Shown: piece by piece, positions 8,592 to 17,070 of the stretch
Position numbering within the stretch: the stretch's first letter is position 1
Layout of the letters: each line of letters starts with the position of its first letter
DNA from: UJ101 sp965262705
GTDB lineage: Bacteria > Bacteroidota > Bacteroidia > Flavobacteriales > UJ101
DNA: 64,000 bases
Direction: 5' to 3'
Assembly: GCA_965262705.1 (NCBI GenBank)
Contig: OZ253556.1
Location: 1,054,001-1,118,000, forward strand
Notes under the pieces: model-generated
Told to the model about the DNA's origin: nothing
Databases searched by the model: none
What the model saw: the letters and a program-made list of their open reading frames with translations, nothing else
Made by a program: the position numbers and the translations under genes

Positions 8592-10262
8592 CTATTTTTT
8601 TAAAAAACCTTTCTTTACATACGTTCGATTATTTTTTTTATCGGTAATGCTTAATTCAAAAGTGTGGTTTCCCGGAGGAATCTTCGCTTGCTCAAAATTG
8701 AACGTAAACCGGTCATTTTTTTTATCGTATGCTAACAGCACCCATTTTCCGTCTATTTTTGCGGTATATTGATTAATCCCTGAAAGATTATCTTTAATTT
8801 TAAATTCGATTTTCGACCGGGAATAAAAGATGCTTCCGTTTTGTAAGTTTGTTGAAACAATTTTGGGCGGTGTTTGGTCTACTTCTAAAGAAAAAGAACC
8901 AAATTTTGTTGATTTATCGGTAATCCAGCCGTTTTTATATTTGCCGCCTATACTTTTGCCATCTCTTAATAAAACGGTTTTATTTAAATCCTGTGCTGGA
9001 ATACCTTTAGGTTTGATGGCTATTGTAAAAGGTTTTTGCAGCGGTATGGTACTGGCTCCTACCTGATAACTATTTCCTGCTTTTTTATACTTAAACAAAA
9101 TGTTTTTATAGAAAGAATGGGCAGGAAAACGTAGCTTAATGCCTTCTGAATCGTATTTATGCGGGTTTTTGTAGTCAAATAATTCTGCGGTTTTATCATA
9201 TGGTTTTGTAATCCCCCTATTATCTTTCCCTGACAGCATAAAAGTTCGTACACTTTGATTACCATTAAAATCTTTTACTACGAGCCGAACTCTATATTTT
9301 TTGCTCGGCTGTGCGGTAATGATTCCGTGATGAATAAACTTTTTATACATAGACAGCTTATTATCAGGGTCAAGAAAACATTTATTAAGCCATTTGTTGT
9401 ATTGTTCTTTTTGCGCATAATCAATGTGAGAGTTAATATAATGCATTTGGGGAAATGATACTTTTTCTGCCGTGAAATTATATGTATGTTCACCATTGAC
9501 ATACATATCAATAGAATACACTCCGTTTTTATTCTTCTGTTTATTCGTTTGATCATAGGTTTCGACCTCAATGCCTACTTTTCCGGAAACTGCTATGGGC
9601 AAACTGCGGTTTGCAACTCCCTTTTTAAATAAAACCGTATAAATGCTCTTCGTTTTATCTCCCGCCATTCCATCAATTGGATAAATATAAACACCTTTTA
9701 TAACGGGTGGGAGGGTATCATTAATTTTGTAGCCAAAGCATAAAGGATTAATCGGAATTTCTAAGCTGGTTTCTCTGATTTCAAAATGTAAGTGGGGTCC
9801 GCCCGAACTTCCTGAGTCACCAGAACGAGCAATAACTTCATCTTGCGTTACCTTAAACATTCCTTTTTTCAAGTATAAATCTACTGTAAAAGACTGTTGT
9901 GCATATTGTTGTTTTCGTACGTATTCTCCGATAGCCCCTTCCAATTTGCTTAGATGAGCATAAACGGAGGTATAACCATTGGGGTGTGTTATGTAAATTG
10001 CCCTCCCATATCCGGCAGGAGAAATTTTAACCCTTGATATATAGCCGTCGCCAATCGCATGTACTTTCATGCCGATATGCCCTTTCGTTTTCAGGTCTAT
10101 CCCCGTGTGAAAATGGTTTGTGCGCAACTCTCCAAAAGTTCCGGAAAGGGCAGCAGGGATTTTTAGAGGAGTTGTGAAGTTTTTCGGATATTTTTTTTGT
10201 GCATTTAATTTAATTATCAAAAAGAACAGTAAAAAAGAGAAAAAGTAATTTTTCATATTCAA
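8592..10262 (-). CDS. Secreted M23-family metallopeptidase (LytM domain)
   Basis: 556 residues with a Sec signal peptide (residues 1-21). The peptidase domain follows at once: NHFHTGIDLK carries the first His and Asp zinc ligands, and SSGGPHLHFEIRE the HxH motif, so all M23 ligands are present. The remaining ~380 residues are beta-rich, with several Ig-like stretches and a final NRTYVKKGFLKK end. M23 enzymes cut glycine-containing or cross-link peptide bonds of peptidoglycan, so a periplasmic cell-wall hydrolase is likely. It stands alone between repeat copies. The start is the first ATG before the signal peptide; a second ATG two codons downstream is possible. Confidence 0.9.
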   Translation of the reverse strand: MNMKNYFFSFLLFFLIIKLNAQKKYPKNFTTPLKIPAALSGTFGELRTNHFHTGIDLKTKGHIGMKVHAIGDGYISRVKISPAGYGRAIYITHPNGYTSVYAHLSKLEGAIGEYVRKQQYAQQSFTVDLYLKKGMFKVTQDEVIARSGDSGSSGGPHLHFEIRETSLEIPINPLCFGYKINDTLPPVIKGVYIYPIDGMAGDKTKSIYTVLFKKGVANRSLPIAVSGKVGIEVETYDQTNKQKNKNGVYSIDMYVNGEHTYNFTAEKVSFPQMHYINSHIDYAQKEQYNKWLNKCFLDPDNKLSMYKKFIHHGIITAQPSKKYRVRLVVKDFNGNQSVRTFMLSGKDNRGITKPYDKTAELFDYKNPHKYDSEGIKLRFPAHSFYKNILFKYKKAGNSYQVGASTIPLQKPFTIAIKPKGIPAQDLNKTVLLRDGKSIGGKYKNGWITDKSTKFGSFSLEVDQTPPKIVSTNLQNGSIFYSRSKIEFKIKDNLSGINQYTAKIDGKWVLLAYDKKNDRFTFNFEQAKIPPGNHTFELSITDKKNNRTYVKKGFLKK

Positions 10263-10327
10263 AAAGCGTAATAATTTATTAAAATGAGCCCTTTAGCTGG
10301 CGCTTACTTGCAGTTGCACGAAGTGCT

Positions 10328-10536
10328 GAGACCGTTGTAAAAAGCACTCTAACAAAAAAATGCTTGTATTGAGCCTGTCGAAATGTAACGCCCGATAAAA
10401 ATTAAACACCGGAGCAACCTTTGGGTTGTGAGGATTTAACTCTTCGTAGCTGAGCCTGTCGAAGCCTTGAGAAGGAAGCAGTTTAAAGTTAGATGCTTTC
10501 TTTTTCATACTTTTTTATATATTCTGCAACTATCTC
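10328..10536 (-). mobile_element. Family 1 TIR element (209 bp, REP-containing variant)
   Basis: Left end GAGACCGTTGTA (one mismatch), right end TGCAACTATCTC (two mismatches). The interior carries the shorter repeat GAGCCTGTCGAAGCCTTGAG as an insertion relative to the 188-bp form. On the minus strand it gives a 71-codon frame starting MKKKASNF, found again in other copies; I treat it as non-genic. Confidence 0.75.
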
Positions 10537-10613
10537 CGTGCTTTTTTAAACAATCTATTGATTACAAAAGTAAAATCATTTTTCTAATTGAAACGAAATT
10601 CGCACAAAAAGCT

Positions 10614-10644
10614 AAAAAAAGTTCCTGTTTCAGGAACTTTTTTT
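10614..10644 (-). terminator. Rho-independent terminator
   Basis: AAAAAAAGTTCCTG-TTT-CAGGAACTTTTTTT hairpin with flanking A and T runs, about 100 bp downstream of the minus-strand lipoprotein gene at 10743-11228. It could work in both directions. Confidence 0.8.
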
Positions 10645-10742
10645 AACAATAAAAATAAATATGAAAACAAAAACTTTTGAAATGATTAGAAAATTTAATA
10701 TTGAGGTATAATTAAATAATCCCGAGGTGCATTATAAATAAC

Positions 10743-11228
10743 TTACTCTGCTTTTAGTATCTCTTTTAGTTCATTATTTTGGCCTGTAAAATAATCATTT
10801 ATTTTACTTTGAATATCTGCTGGTAATTTTTGTAATTCAACTCTAATTTCCTCTTGTTTTTTTGCAAAAACCTTCCCTTTTTCTTTAATTTCAGCAAGCT
10901 TATTTTTATCCTTTGATTGATAAGATTCTTTTGCTTCCTTGAAATAAGCTTTGGCTTCTTTCAAGAAAGCATCTACTTTTTCATTACCGGTTACGGGCAA
11001 GCCCATTACAGCTTCTTTTATTTTATCCCCTGCTCCTTGTACTGCATTTTTTGTTTCTTCGGCTACTTCAGAAGCAGCATTTCCAACCGCTTTAACCGCA
11101 TCAGAAACGGCTTCGCCAGTTGATTCAACATTGTTTTTGGTGTCTTCAGCAACGCTTTTTAAAGTTTTCTTGCAAGAAGTAAGACCCAGGGCAACTATTA
11201 CGGATAAGGTTACTAATGTCTTTTTCAT
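10743..11228 (-). CDS. Coiled-coil lipoprotein of unknown function
   Basis: 161 residues. Signal peptide with lipobox LTSC puts the mature N-terminal Cys at about residue 19. The mature protein begins with repeated helical stretches rich in Ala, Val, Glu and Lys (AEDTKNNVESTGEAVSDAVK, then AEETKNAVQGAGDKIKEAV), an apolipoprotein- or LEA-like amphipathic pattern, then a Lys/Glu-rich coiled coil. I cannot name a family. It is divergent from ovoA, and a 21-base G tract lies about 100 bp upstream. A putative -7 element TATATTTG reads on the minus strand at 11284-11277. A strong terminator follows. Confidence 0.75.
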   Translation of the reverse strand: MKKTLVTLSVIVALGLTSCKKTLKSVAEDTKNNVESTGEAVSDAVKAVGNAASEVAEETKNAVQGAGDKIKEAVMGLPVTGNEKVDAFLKEAKAYFKEAKESYQSKDKNKLAEIKEKGKVFAKKQEEIRVELQKLPADIQSKINDYFTGQNNELKEILKAE

Positions 11229-11329
11229 GATATGATATTTTTTAAGTTCGTTATTTTATACTTTTAATTCAAAGCGCAAATATAATTAAAAAAATATTAA
11301 TAGACCTTTTGCTAAAATCCTTTTTGTAA

Positions 11330-11350
11330 GGGGGGGGGGGGGGGGGGGGG
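11330..11350. repeat. Homopolymeric G tract (21 G)
   Basis: An uninterrupted run of 21 G on the plus strand in an otherwise AT-rich genome. It lies in the intergenic region between the divergent lipoprotein gene (start 11228) and ovoA (start 11464), about 50 bp upstream of the putative -33 element of ovoA. Tracts of this length are prone to slipped-strand mispairing, so length may differ between cells, and the true length may be uncertain in the assembly. Confidence 0.9.
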
Positions 11351-11400
11351 TCTATTTATAATCGGGTTATTTAAATTAAGATTGACAGGTAAGTCAAATT

Positions 11401-11432
11401 TTTGTTTTTGTTAAGATTTATTATTAACTTCG
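11401..11432 (+). promoter_or_regulatory. Putative ovoA promoter
   Basis: TTTG at 11401-11404 and TAACTTCG at 11425-11432, spacer 20 nt, close to the Bacteroidota TTTG / TAnnTTTG consensus (one mismatch in the -7 element). It lies 31 bp before the ovoA ATG. Confidence 0.4.
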
Positions 11433-11463
11433 TAACACAAATAATACTCATCAAATTGAAAAT

Positions 11464-13602
11464 ATGAGCAAAAAAATACATACAAAAGCCGATACTAGGA
11501 ATACTCGTATGACCAGAACCCCCATATTGAACGAAGGTACTTCCTTGAATAAAAGAGAAGAAATTCTTAAATATTTTCAACATACCTGGGAGTTAGAGGA
11601 AAGATTATACGAAAGTTTAAAAGAAGATAAAAGTTTTTATTTACGTGCAAATCCACTACGACATCCACTGATTTTCTACTTTGGGCATACCGTTGTATTT
11701 TACATTAATAAATTGATCTTGTCAGGATTAATTTCAAATCGTGTTCGTCCAAAGTTTGAATCAATGTTTGCAGTAGGGGTTGATGAAATGTCGTGGGATG
11801 ATTTAAGAGAAAAACACTACGATTGGCCCGATGTAAAAGGCGTAAAGAAGTATAGAAATGATGTTAAGGAGTTAATAGAGAGATTGATCCGTGAATTGCC
11901 TTTCTCAATGCCTATTAATTGGGATTCAAAATTTTGGGTAATTTTAATGGGGATTGAACATCAACGTATTCATATTGAAACGTCTTCGGTCTTAATTAGA
12001 GAACTCCCTATTGATTGTGTCCAAAGTACAGAACTTTTTCAGATTTGTAAGGAAAATGGAAAGGCTCCAGAGAACATTCTACTAAAGGTAAAATCTGGAA
12101 AAGTGAGTTTAGGAAAGGAGTATGATAATGCTTTATACGGCTGGGATAATGAATATGGAAGTTCTCATTCTGAAGTCAAAGACTTTAATGCATCAAAGTA
12201 CCTGGTTTCTAATCAAGAATATATGGCTTTTGTTAAAGATAAAGGTTATAAGCAAAAAAACTGGTGGACTGAAGAGGGGTGGAGCTGGTTACAATATAAG
12301 AAATGTGAATATCCTGCTTTCTGGCTAAAAAAAGAAGATCAATGGAAATTGAGATGCATGACAGAGATTATTGACATGCCATGGGATTGGCCTGTAGAAG
12401 TTAATTACCTGGAAGCTAAAGCATTTTGTAATTGGAAATCAGCAAAAACTGGCAAAAAACTAAGAATGCCCACCGAAGCAGAATATTATCGATTATACGA
12501 TTGGGCAAAAATTCCTAATCAAGTTTACCAGGATCAAGCATCGGGGAATATAAACCTGGATCATTTTGCCTCATCATGCCCTGTTAATAAGTTCGAGGCA
12601 AACGGTTTTTACGATGTGATTGGAAATGTATGGCAATGGACAGAAACGCCTATTTCAGGGTTTGATGGATTTAAAGTTCATCCGTTTTACGATGATTTTT
12701 CTACCCCTACTTTTGATGGGAAACATAATCTGATTAAAGGAGGTTCGTGGATTTCAACCGGAAACCTCGCTATTCGAGAGGCTCGTTATGCTTTTCGTCG
12801 TCATTTTTTTCAGCATGCAGGGTTTCGTTACGTTGAGTCAGAAGAAAAAATTAAATTAAAAACGGATTATTACGAAACGGATGAACTAGTATCGCAATAT
12901 TGTGAATTTCAATATGGAGAGGAGTACTTCGGGGTAGAAAATTACACAACCTCATGTATGAGGCATATAAAGAAGTACTTAGGCGGGATAAATAAAAATT
13001 CCGCGCTGGACTTAGGGTGTGCAACGGGACGTATGAGTTTTGAACTGGCGAAATATTTTAATCAGGTTACAGGGTTAGATTTTTCTGTGCGTTTTATTCG
13101 TATAGGTACGCAATTAAAAGAAGCTGGAAAATTAAAATATATAAGAACAGAGGAAGGAAAATTAACAAGTTCCCGAGAGTGTACTTTGTCGGATTTCGGA
13201 TTAGCCCCTTATCGGGATAAGGTTCAGTTCTTTCAGGCAGACGTTTGTAATTTAAAAGACTTATATACTGGTTATGACTTAATTTTTGCTGGAAATCTGA
13301 TAGATAGATTGTACAATCCAATCCAATTTTTGAAGGAAATATCAACTCGTGTTAATCAAGGCGGTCTTTTGATTATAAGTTCTCCTTACACTTGGCGTGA
13401 AGAATTTACAGAAAAAGAATATTGGGTAGGCGGATTCCGAAAAAATGGAGAGCAATACACGAGTTTTGAGGGATTAAAAGACATACTATGTGATAAGTTT
13501 GAATTGTTTGACAAACCGTTTGATATTCCGTTTGTAATTCGAGAAACCCGGCGTAAATATCAACATAGCATTTCACAATTAACCGTTTGGAGGAAGAAAT
13601 GA
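11464..13602 (+). CDS. ovoA: 5-histidylcysteine sulfoxide synthase / mercaptohistidine N-methyltransferase (ovothiol biosynthesis)
   Basis: 712 residues, the usual length of bacterial OvoA. The N-terminal DinB-like domain supplies the iron ligands: His at residue 75 in FGHTVVF and the HX3HXE motif HQRIHIE at 166-172. An FGE-sulfatase (formylglycine-generating-like) domain follows at about 205-460, with NVWQWTETP and GGSWIS. The C-terminal third is a SAM methyltransferase domain with motif I LDLGCATGRM near residue 515. OvoA joins cysteine to histidine oxidatively; the fused methyltransferase then makes the N1-methyl product, giving ovothiol A after C-S cleavage. The PLP lyase for that step (OvoB) is not in the window. 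Upstream lies a 21-G tract that may affect its expression. Confidence 0.92.
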   Translation: MSKKIHTKADTRNTRMTRTPILNEGTSLNKREEILKYFQHTWELEERLYESLKEDKSFYLRANPLRHPLIFYFGHTVVFYINKLILSGLISNRVRPKFESMFAVGVDEMSWDDLREKHYDWPDVKGVKKYRNDVKELIERLIRELPFSMPINWDSKFWVILMGIEHQRIHIETSSVLIRELPIDCVQSTELFQICKENGKAPENILLKVKSGKVSLGKEYDNALYGWDNEYGSSHSEVKDFNASKYLVSNQEYMAFVKDKGYKQKNWWTEEGWSWLQYKKCEYPAFWLKKEDQWKLRCMTEIIDMPWDWPVEVNYLEAKAFCNWKSAKTGKKLRMPTEAEYYRLYDWAKIPNQVYQDQASGNINLDHFASSCPVNKFEANGFYDVIGNVWQWTETPISGFDGFKVHPFYDDFSTPTFDGKHNLIKGGSWISTGNLAIREARYAFRRHFFQHAGFRYVESEEKIKLKTDYYETDELVSQYCEFQYGEEYFGVENYTTSCMRHIKKYLGGINKNSALDLGCATGRMSFELAKYFNQVTGLDFSVRFIRIGTQLKEAGKLKYIRTEEGKLTSSRECTLSDFGLAPYRDKVQFFQADVCNLKDLYTGYDLIFAGNLIDRLYNPIQFLKEISTRVNQGGLLIISSPYTWREEFTEKEYWVGGFRKNGEQYTSFEGLKDILCDKFELFDKPFDIPFVIRETRRKYQHSISQLTVWRKK

Positions 13603-13606
13603 TATT

Positions 13607-13770
13607 AAGACCATTGCAAAATTTAATGTTTTTTTAGAATAGTATTTTCGGGATCTATTTTTTGGATATTATTATAAACTTGAAAACGTTGCAGAATACA
13701 AAAAAGGATGAGAAAGAAGCAGTTTGAAGCGAGATACTTTCTTGTGCATGAATTTTTTTATCTATTTTTT
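13607..13770 (-). repeat. Degenerate Family 1 copy
   Basis: Starts AAGACCATTGCAAAATTT directly after ovoA and contains AACGTTGCAGAATACAAAAA and GAAGCAGTTTGAAGCGAGAT. The pieces are scrambled, so it is probably two overlapping decayed copies. Confidence 0.45.
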
Positions 13771-13811
13771 TATATTTTTTAATAGTTATATTGCAGGTAA
13801 TATTTCATAAA

Positions 13812-14471
13812 ATGATTTTAGCAAAAAATATTCATCGGTACTTTGATTCACTTCATGTATTAAAAGGAGTTAATTTATCCATTGGGGAAGGAGAAATTGT
13901 TTCCATTGTAGGGACTTCAGGAGCCGGTAAAACAACTCTTTTACAGATCTTGGGAACGCTGGATTATCCAACAAAAAATTATGGCGCGTCCATTTTTATA
14001 AATCAAACAGAGGTTACTGCTATGCCTGAAAAGAAACTGTCTAAATTCCGAAATGAAAATATTGGATTTATTTTTCAATTTCACCAACTGCTTCCTGAAT
14101 TTAATGCCCTTGAAAATGTTTGCCTTCCCGGCATAATTGCTGGCAGAGGTAAAAAAAAGTTAGAACGCGAGGCATTAAAACTATTAGACTATCTCGGCAT
14201 CTCCAATAGAAAATTACATAAACCTAATGCTTTGTCAGGCGGTGAGCAACAGCGAGTGGCAATTGCTCGTGCATTGATTAATAAACCAAAGATCATCTTA
14301 GCCGATGAACCCTCAGGAAATTTAGATTCTAAAAATGCCGATGATTTGCATCAGCTTTTTTTCGATCTACGCACTCAGTTTAATCAAACATTTATAATTG
14401 TTACACATAATGAAAAACTGGCCAGTTTAACCGATAGAAAATTAACGATGAAAGACGGATTAATTGTGTAA
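13812..14471 (+). CDS. lolD: ABC transporter ATP-binding protein, LolD-like
   Basis: 219 residues from the ATG at 13812; an upstream in-frame start at 13791 adds seven residues that do not fit the family. Walker A GTSGAGKTT, Q-loop FIFQFHQLLPEF, signature LSGGEQQR, Walker B IILADEPSG and the H-loop IVTHNE are all present. Length and the QFHQLLPEF sequence match the LolD/MacB branch, whose ATPases power release of lipoproteins from the inner membrane or related exports. No permease is adjacent here; in many Bacteroidota lolD is separate from its permease. Assignment to LolD rather than a MacB-type ATPase is likely but not proven. Confidence 0.8.
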   Translation: MILAKNIHRYFDSLHVLKGVNLSIGEGEIVSIVGTSGAGKTTLLQILGTLDYPTKNYGASIFINQTEVTAMPEKKLSKFRNENIGFIFQFHQLLPEFNALENVCLPGIIAGRGKKKLEREALKLLDYLGISNRKLHKPNALSGGEQQRVAIARALINKPKIILADEPSGNLDSKNADDLHQLFFDLRTQFNQTFIIVTHNEKLASLTDRKLTMKDGLIV

Positions 14472-14579
14472 ATTTTTATTACAAGCCATTATCCTGAAAG
14501 GAAGATAAAGCGATAAACACATTAAAAAACATTGTCAAATTATGGTATTGTTGTTATATTTAGCTATTACACTTTAGTT

Positions 14580-14612
14580 CTCATGCTTTTTCACATATTC
14601 TGCAACGGTCTC
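14580..14612 (-). repeat. Family 1 end fragment next to metG
   Basis: CTCATGCTTTTTCACATATTC followed by TGCAACGGTCTC, five bases from the metG stop codon. The other end is absent. Confidence 0.55.
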
Positions 14613-14616
14613 ATTA

Positions 14617-16668
14617 TTATTTTACTAAAATACCATTTTCTATAGGGTCTTCAGGAGATATAAATGACATTTTTCCATCTGATTTTTCTGTAAGTAAAAG
14701 CATGCCATGGCTTATAATTCCTTTGATTTTTCTTGGCTCTAAATTAGCTAAAACAACCACTTGTTTTCCAATGAGAGAATCGGGTAAAAAACTTTCTGCT
14801 ATACCGGAAACGATGGTTCGAGTATCTATACCCGTATCTACTTTAAGCATTAACAGGCGGTCGGTTTCTTTTACTTTTGAGGCAGATAAAATCGTTCCGA
14901 TACGCAAATCCATTTTTTGAAAATCTTTAAAAGAGCAAGATTCTTTTTTTGCAACTGCACTGGGGTTTGTTTGAACATTTTTTTGCTTGCGCTCTTCTAA
15001 CTTTTGTTTTTGTTTGTCTATTGCCACATCTTCTATTTTACTAAATAATAATTCTGGTAGATTAATACGATGTCCTTTGGGCGCACGTATTTCTTTATTC
15101 CAGGGTTCTAAATTGTTTAGGGAAAGTATACTTTTTAATTTATGGTAAGTAAGCGGCAGGAAGGGCTGAGTTAACTGCGCGATATTAAAAACAATATCCA
15201 TGGCGATCATCATAATCTCGTTTACTTTCTCGATATTTTCTTGATCTTTTATCAGTTTCCAGGGTTCTTGCTCTTGTAGGAATTTATTCCCCAAACGGGG
15301 TAAATTCATGTAAGCAGATAAGGCATTTCGAAATTCAAATTTGTCTATATGGTAAGAAATATTGGACTTGATTTTACGAATTTTCTCATAGATTTCTTTG
15401 TGTTTTATGCTTCTTTCGGGCGCATCCTGAATAATTCCATCATAATATTTATGGGTAAGCACGACTACCCGATGAACAAAATTTCCTAAGACACCTACCA
15501 ATTCGGAGTTATTTTTGATTTGGAAATCTTTCCAGGTAAAATAATTATCTTTTGTTTCTGGCATATTGGCCGTCAGGGTATAACGGAGTACATCCTGTTT
15601 TTCAGGAAAATCTTTAAGGTACTCATGCAGCCATACCGCCCAGTTTTTAGAAGTTGAAATTTTATCATTTTCCAGATTCAAAAATTCGTTAGCCGGTACG
15701 TTAGTCGGCAGGATATAATCTTCACTATGCGATAATAACATTTGTGGAAAAACAAGACAATGAAAAACAATGTTGTCTTTTCCAATGAAATGAATAAGTG
15801 TTGAATTATTATTTTGCCAGTAATTTTTCCAGTTTTTTCCGTTTTTTTCTGCCCATTCCTTTGTGGCCGAAATATATCCAATAGGTGCATCAAACCAAAC
15901 ATAAAGCACTTTTCCATCTGCATTTTTTATGGGAACTTTAATTCCCCAGTCTAAATCACGCGTTACCGCCCTCGGTTTCAGCCCTTCATCTAACCATGAT
16001 TTCACCTGTCCCAGCACATTGGTTTTCCATTGACCGTTCTGCACTTTTTGTTTTATCCATTGGTTTAAGAAAGCTTCATCAAAAGGTAAATACCAATGTC
16101 TCGTTTTCTTTAGCACGGGTTGATTTCCACTAAGGGTAGAACGAACGTTTAGTAAATCGTTAGGACTTTGGATTGTTGCACCACACTTTTCACATTGGTC
16201 ACGATAAATATCTTCAAATCCACAATTAGGACAGGTACCTGTTAAATAACGGTCAGCAAGGAATTGTTTTTCTGATTCATCATAAAATTGCTCTGAAATT
16301 TTTTCTTTAAAAATGCTCCTATCATATAAATTCTTAAAAAAAATTGCTGCCGTTTCATGATGAATTTTAGAAGAGGTACGAGCATAATGATCAAATTCAA
16401 TTCCAAATTCGACAAGGGAAGTTTTAATGATTCGATGATATTTATCTACTATTTTCTGAGGAGAAACTCCTTCTTTTTTTGCTTTTAACGTAATGGGAAC
16501 ACCATGCTCATCTGAACCGCAGATAAATACTACATCATGTCCCCTTAATCGTAGATAGCGGGCATAAATGTCTGCAGGAATATAAACGCCCGCTAAGTGT
16601 CCTATATGAATAGGACCGTTAGCATAAGGTAATGCAGCAGTTATAATAAATCGTTTGGGTATATTCAT
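14617..16668 (-). CDS. metG: Methionyl-tRNA synthetase
   Basis: 683 residues. Class I signature HIGH at residues 21-24, catalytic loop variant KISTSKN near residue 335, and a zinc knuckle CPNCGFEDIYRDQCEKCG. The last ~110 residues form the C-terminal tRNA-binding domain (KMDLRIGTILSASKV and KIKGIISHGMLLLTE), as in the long bacterial MetG that dimerises through this domain. It charges tRNA-Met, including the initiator. It is a single gene with repeat elements on both sides. Start is the first ATG, supported by the conserved N-terminus KRFIITAALPYANGPIHIGH. Confidence 0.97.
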   Translation of the reverse strand: MNIPKRFIITAALPYANGPIHIGHLAGVYIPADIYARYLRLRGHDVVFICGSDEHGVPITLKAKKEGVSPQKIVDKYHRIIKTSLVEFGIEFDHYARTSSKIHHETAAIFFKNLYDRSIFKEKISEQFYDESEKQFLADRYLTGTCPNCGFEDIYRDQCEKCGATIQSPNDLLNVRSTLSGNQPVLKKTRHWYLPFDEAFLNQWIKQKVQNGQWKTNVLGQVKSWLDEGLKPRAVTRDLDWGIKVPIKNADGKVLYVWFDAPIGYISATKEWAEKNGKNWKNYWQNNNSTLIHFIGKDNIVFHCLVFPQMLLSHSEDYILPTNVPANEFLNLENDKISTSKNWAVWLHEYLKDFPEKQDVLRYTLTANMPETKDNYFTWKDFQIKNNSELVGVLGNFVHRVVVLTHKYYDGIIQDAPERSIKHKEIYEKIRKIKSNISYHIDKFEFRNALSAYMNLPRLGNKFLQEQEPWKLIKDQENIEKVNEIMMIAMDIVFNIAQLTQPFLPLTYHKLKSILSLNNLEPWNKEIRAPKGHRINLPELLFSKIEDVAIDKQKQKLEERKQKNVQTNPSAVAKKESCSFKDFQKMDLRIGTILSASKVKETDRLLMLKVDTGIDTRTIVSGIAESFLPDSLIGKQVVVLANLEPRKIKGIISHGMLLLTEKSDGKMSFISPEDPIENGILVK

Positions 16669-16854
16669 TTTTTATAAATGGAACTCGCAAAGATAAAAAA
16701 GATGATAGATATTTTTGTAGAATTATATCAAAGGTAATCACTTATTTTATAATGTTTTAAGAATGTTTTATCTGGCATACGCAGAAAAGACAAAATCACG
16801 TTACTCCTAAAATTATTAGGGCAACTAAACGGTAACCTAATTTAAGGAAGTTAT

Positions 16855-17042
16855 GATACTGTTGCAAAAAGCACTCTAACAAAAAAATGCTTGTATTGAG
16901 CCTGTCGAAATGTAACGCCCGATAAAAATTAAATACCGGAGCAACCTTTTGGGTGTGGAGGATTTTAATTTTTTGAGAAGGAAGCCGTTTGAAGTTAGAT
17001 GCTTTCTTTTTCATACTTTTTTATATGTTCTGCAACGGTCTC
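16855..17042 (-). mobile_element. Family 1 TIR element, full copy (188 bp)
   Basis: Left end GATACTGTTGCA (two changes from consensus), right end TGCAACGGTCTC. The flanks GTTAT at 16850-16854 and GTTAT at 17043-17047 are a 5-bp target duplication. It contains the recurring minus-strand MKKKASNFKRLPSQ frame. Confidence 0.85.
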
Positions 17043-17070
17043 GTTATTTATTAGTTGATTCAAAATCTAC

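Noticed and set aside
16796..17014. A small gene family (MKKKASNF...) at 10293, 16796, 21988, 22902 and 44789
   Set aside because: All members lie inside Family 1 elements, and their ends run into unrelated flanks.
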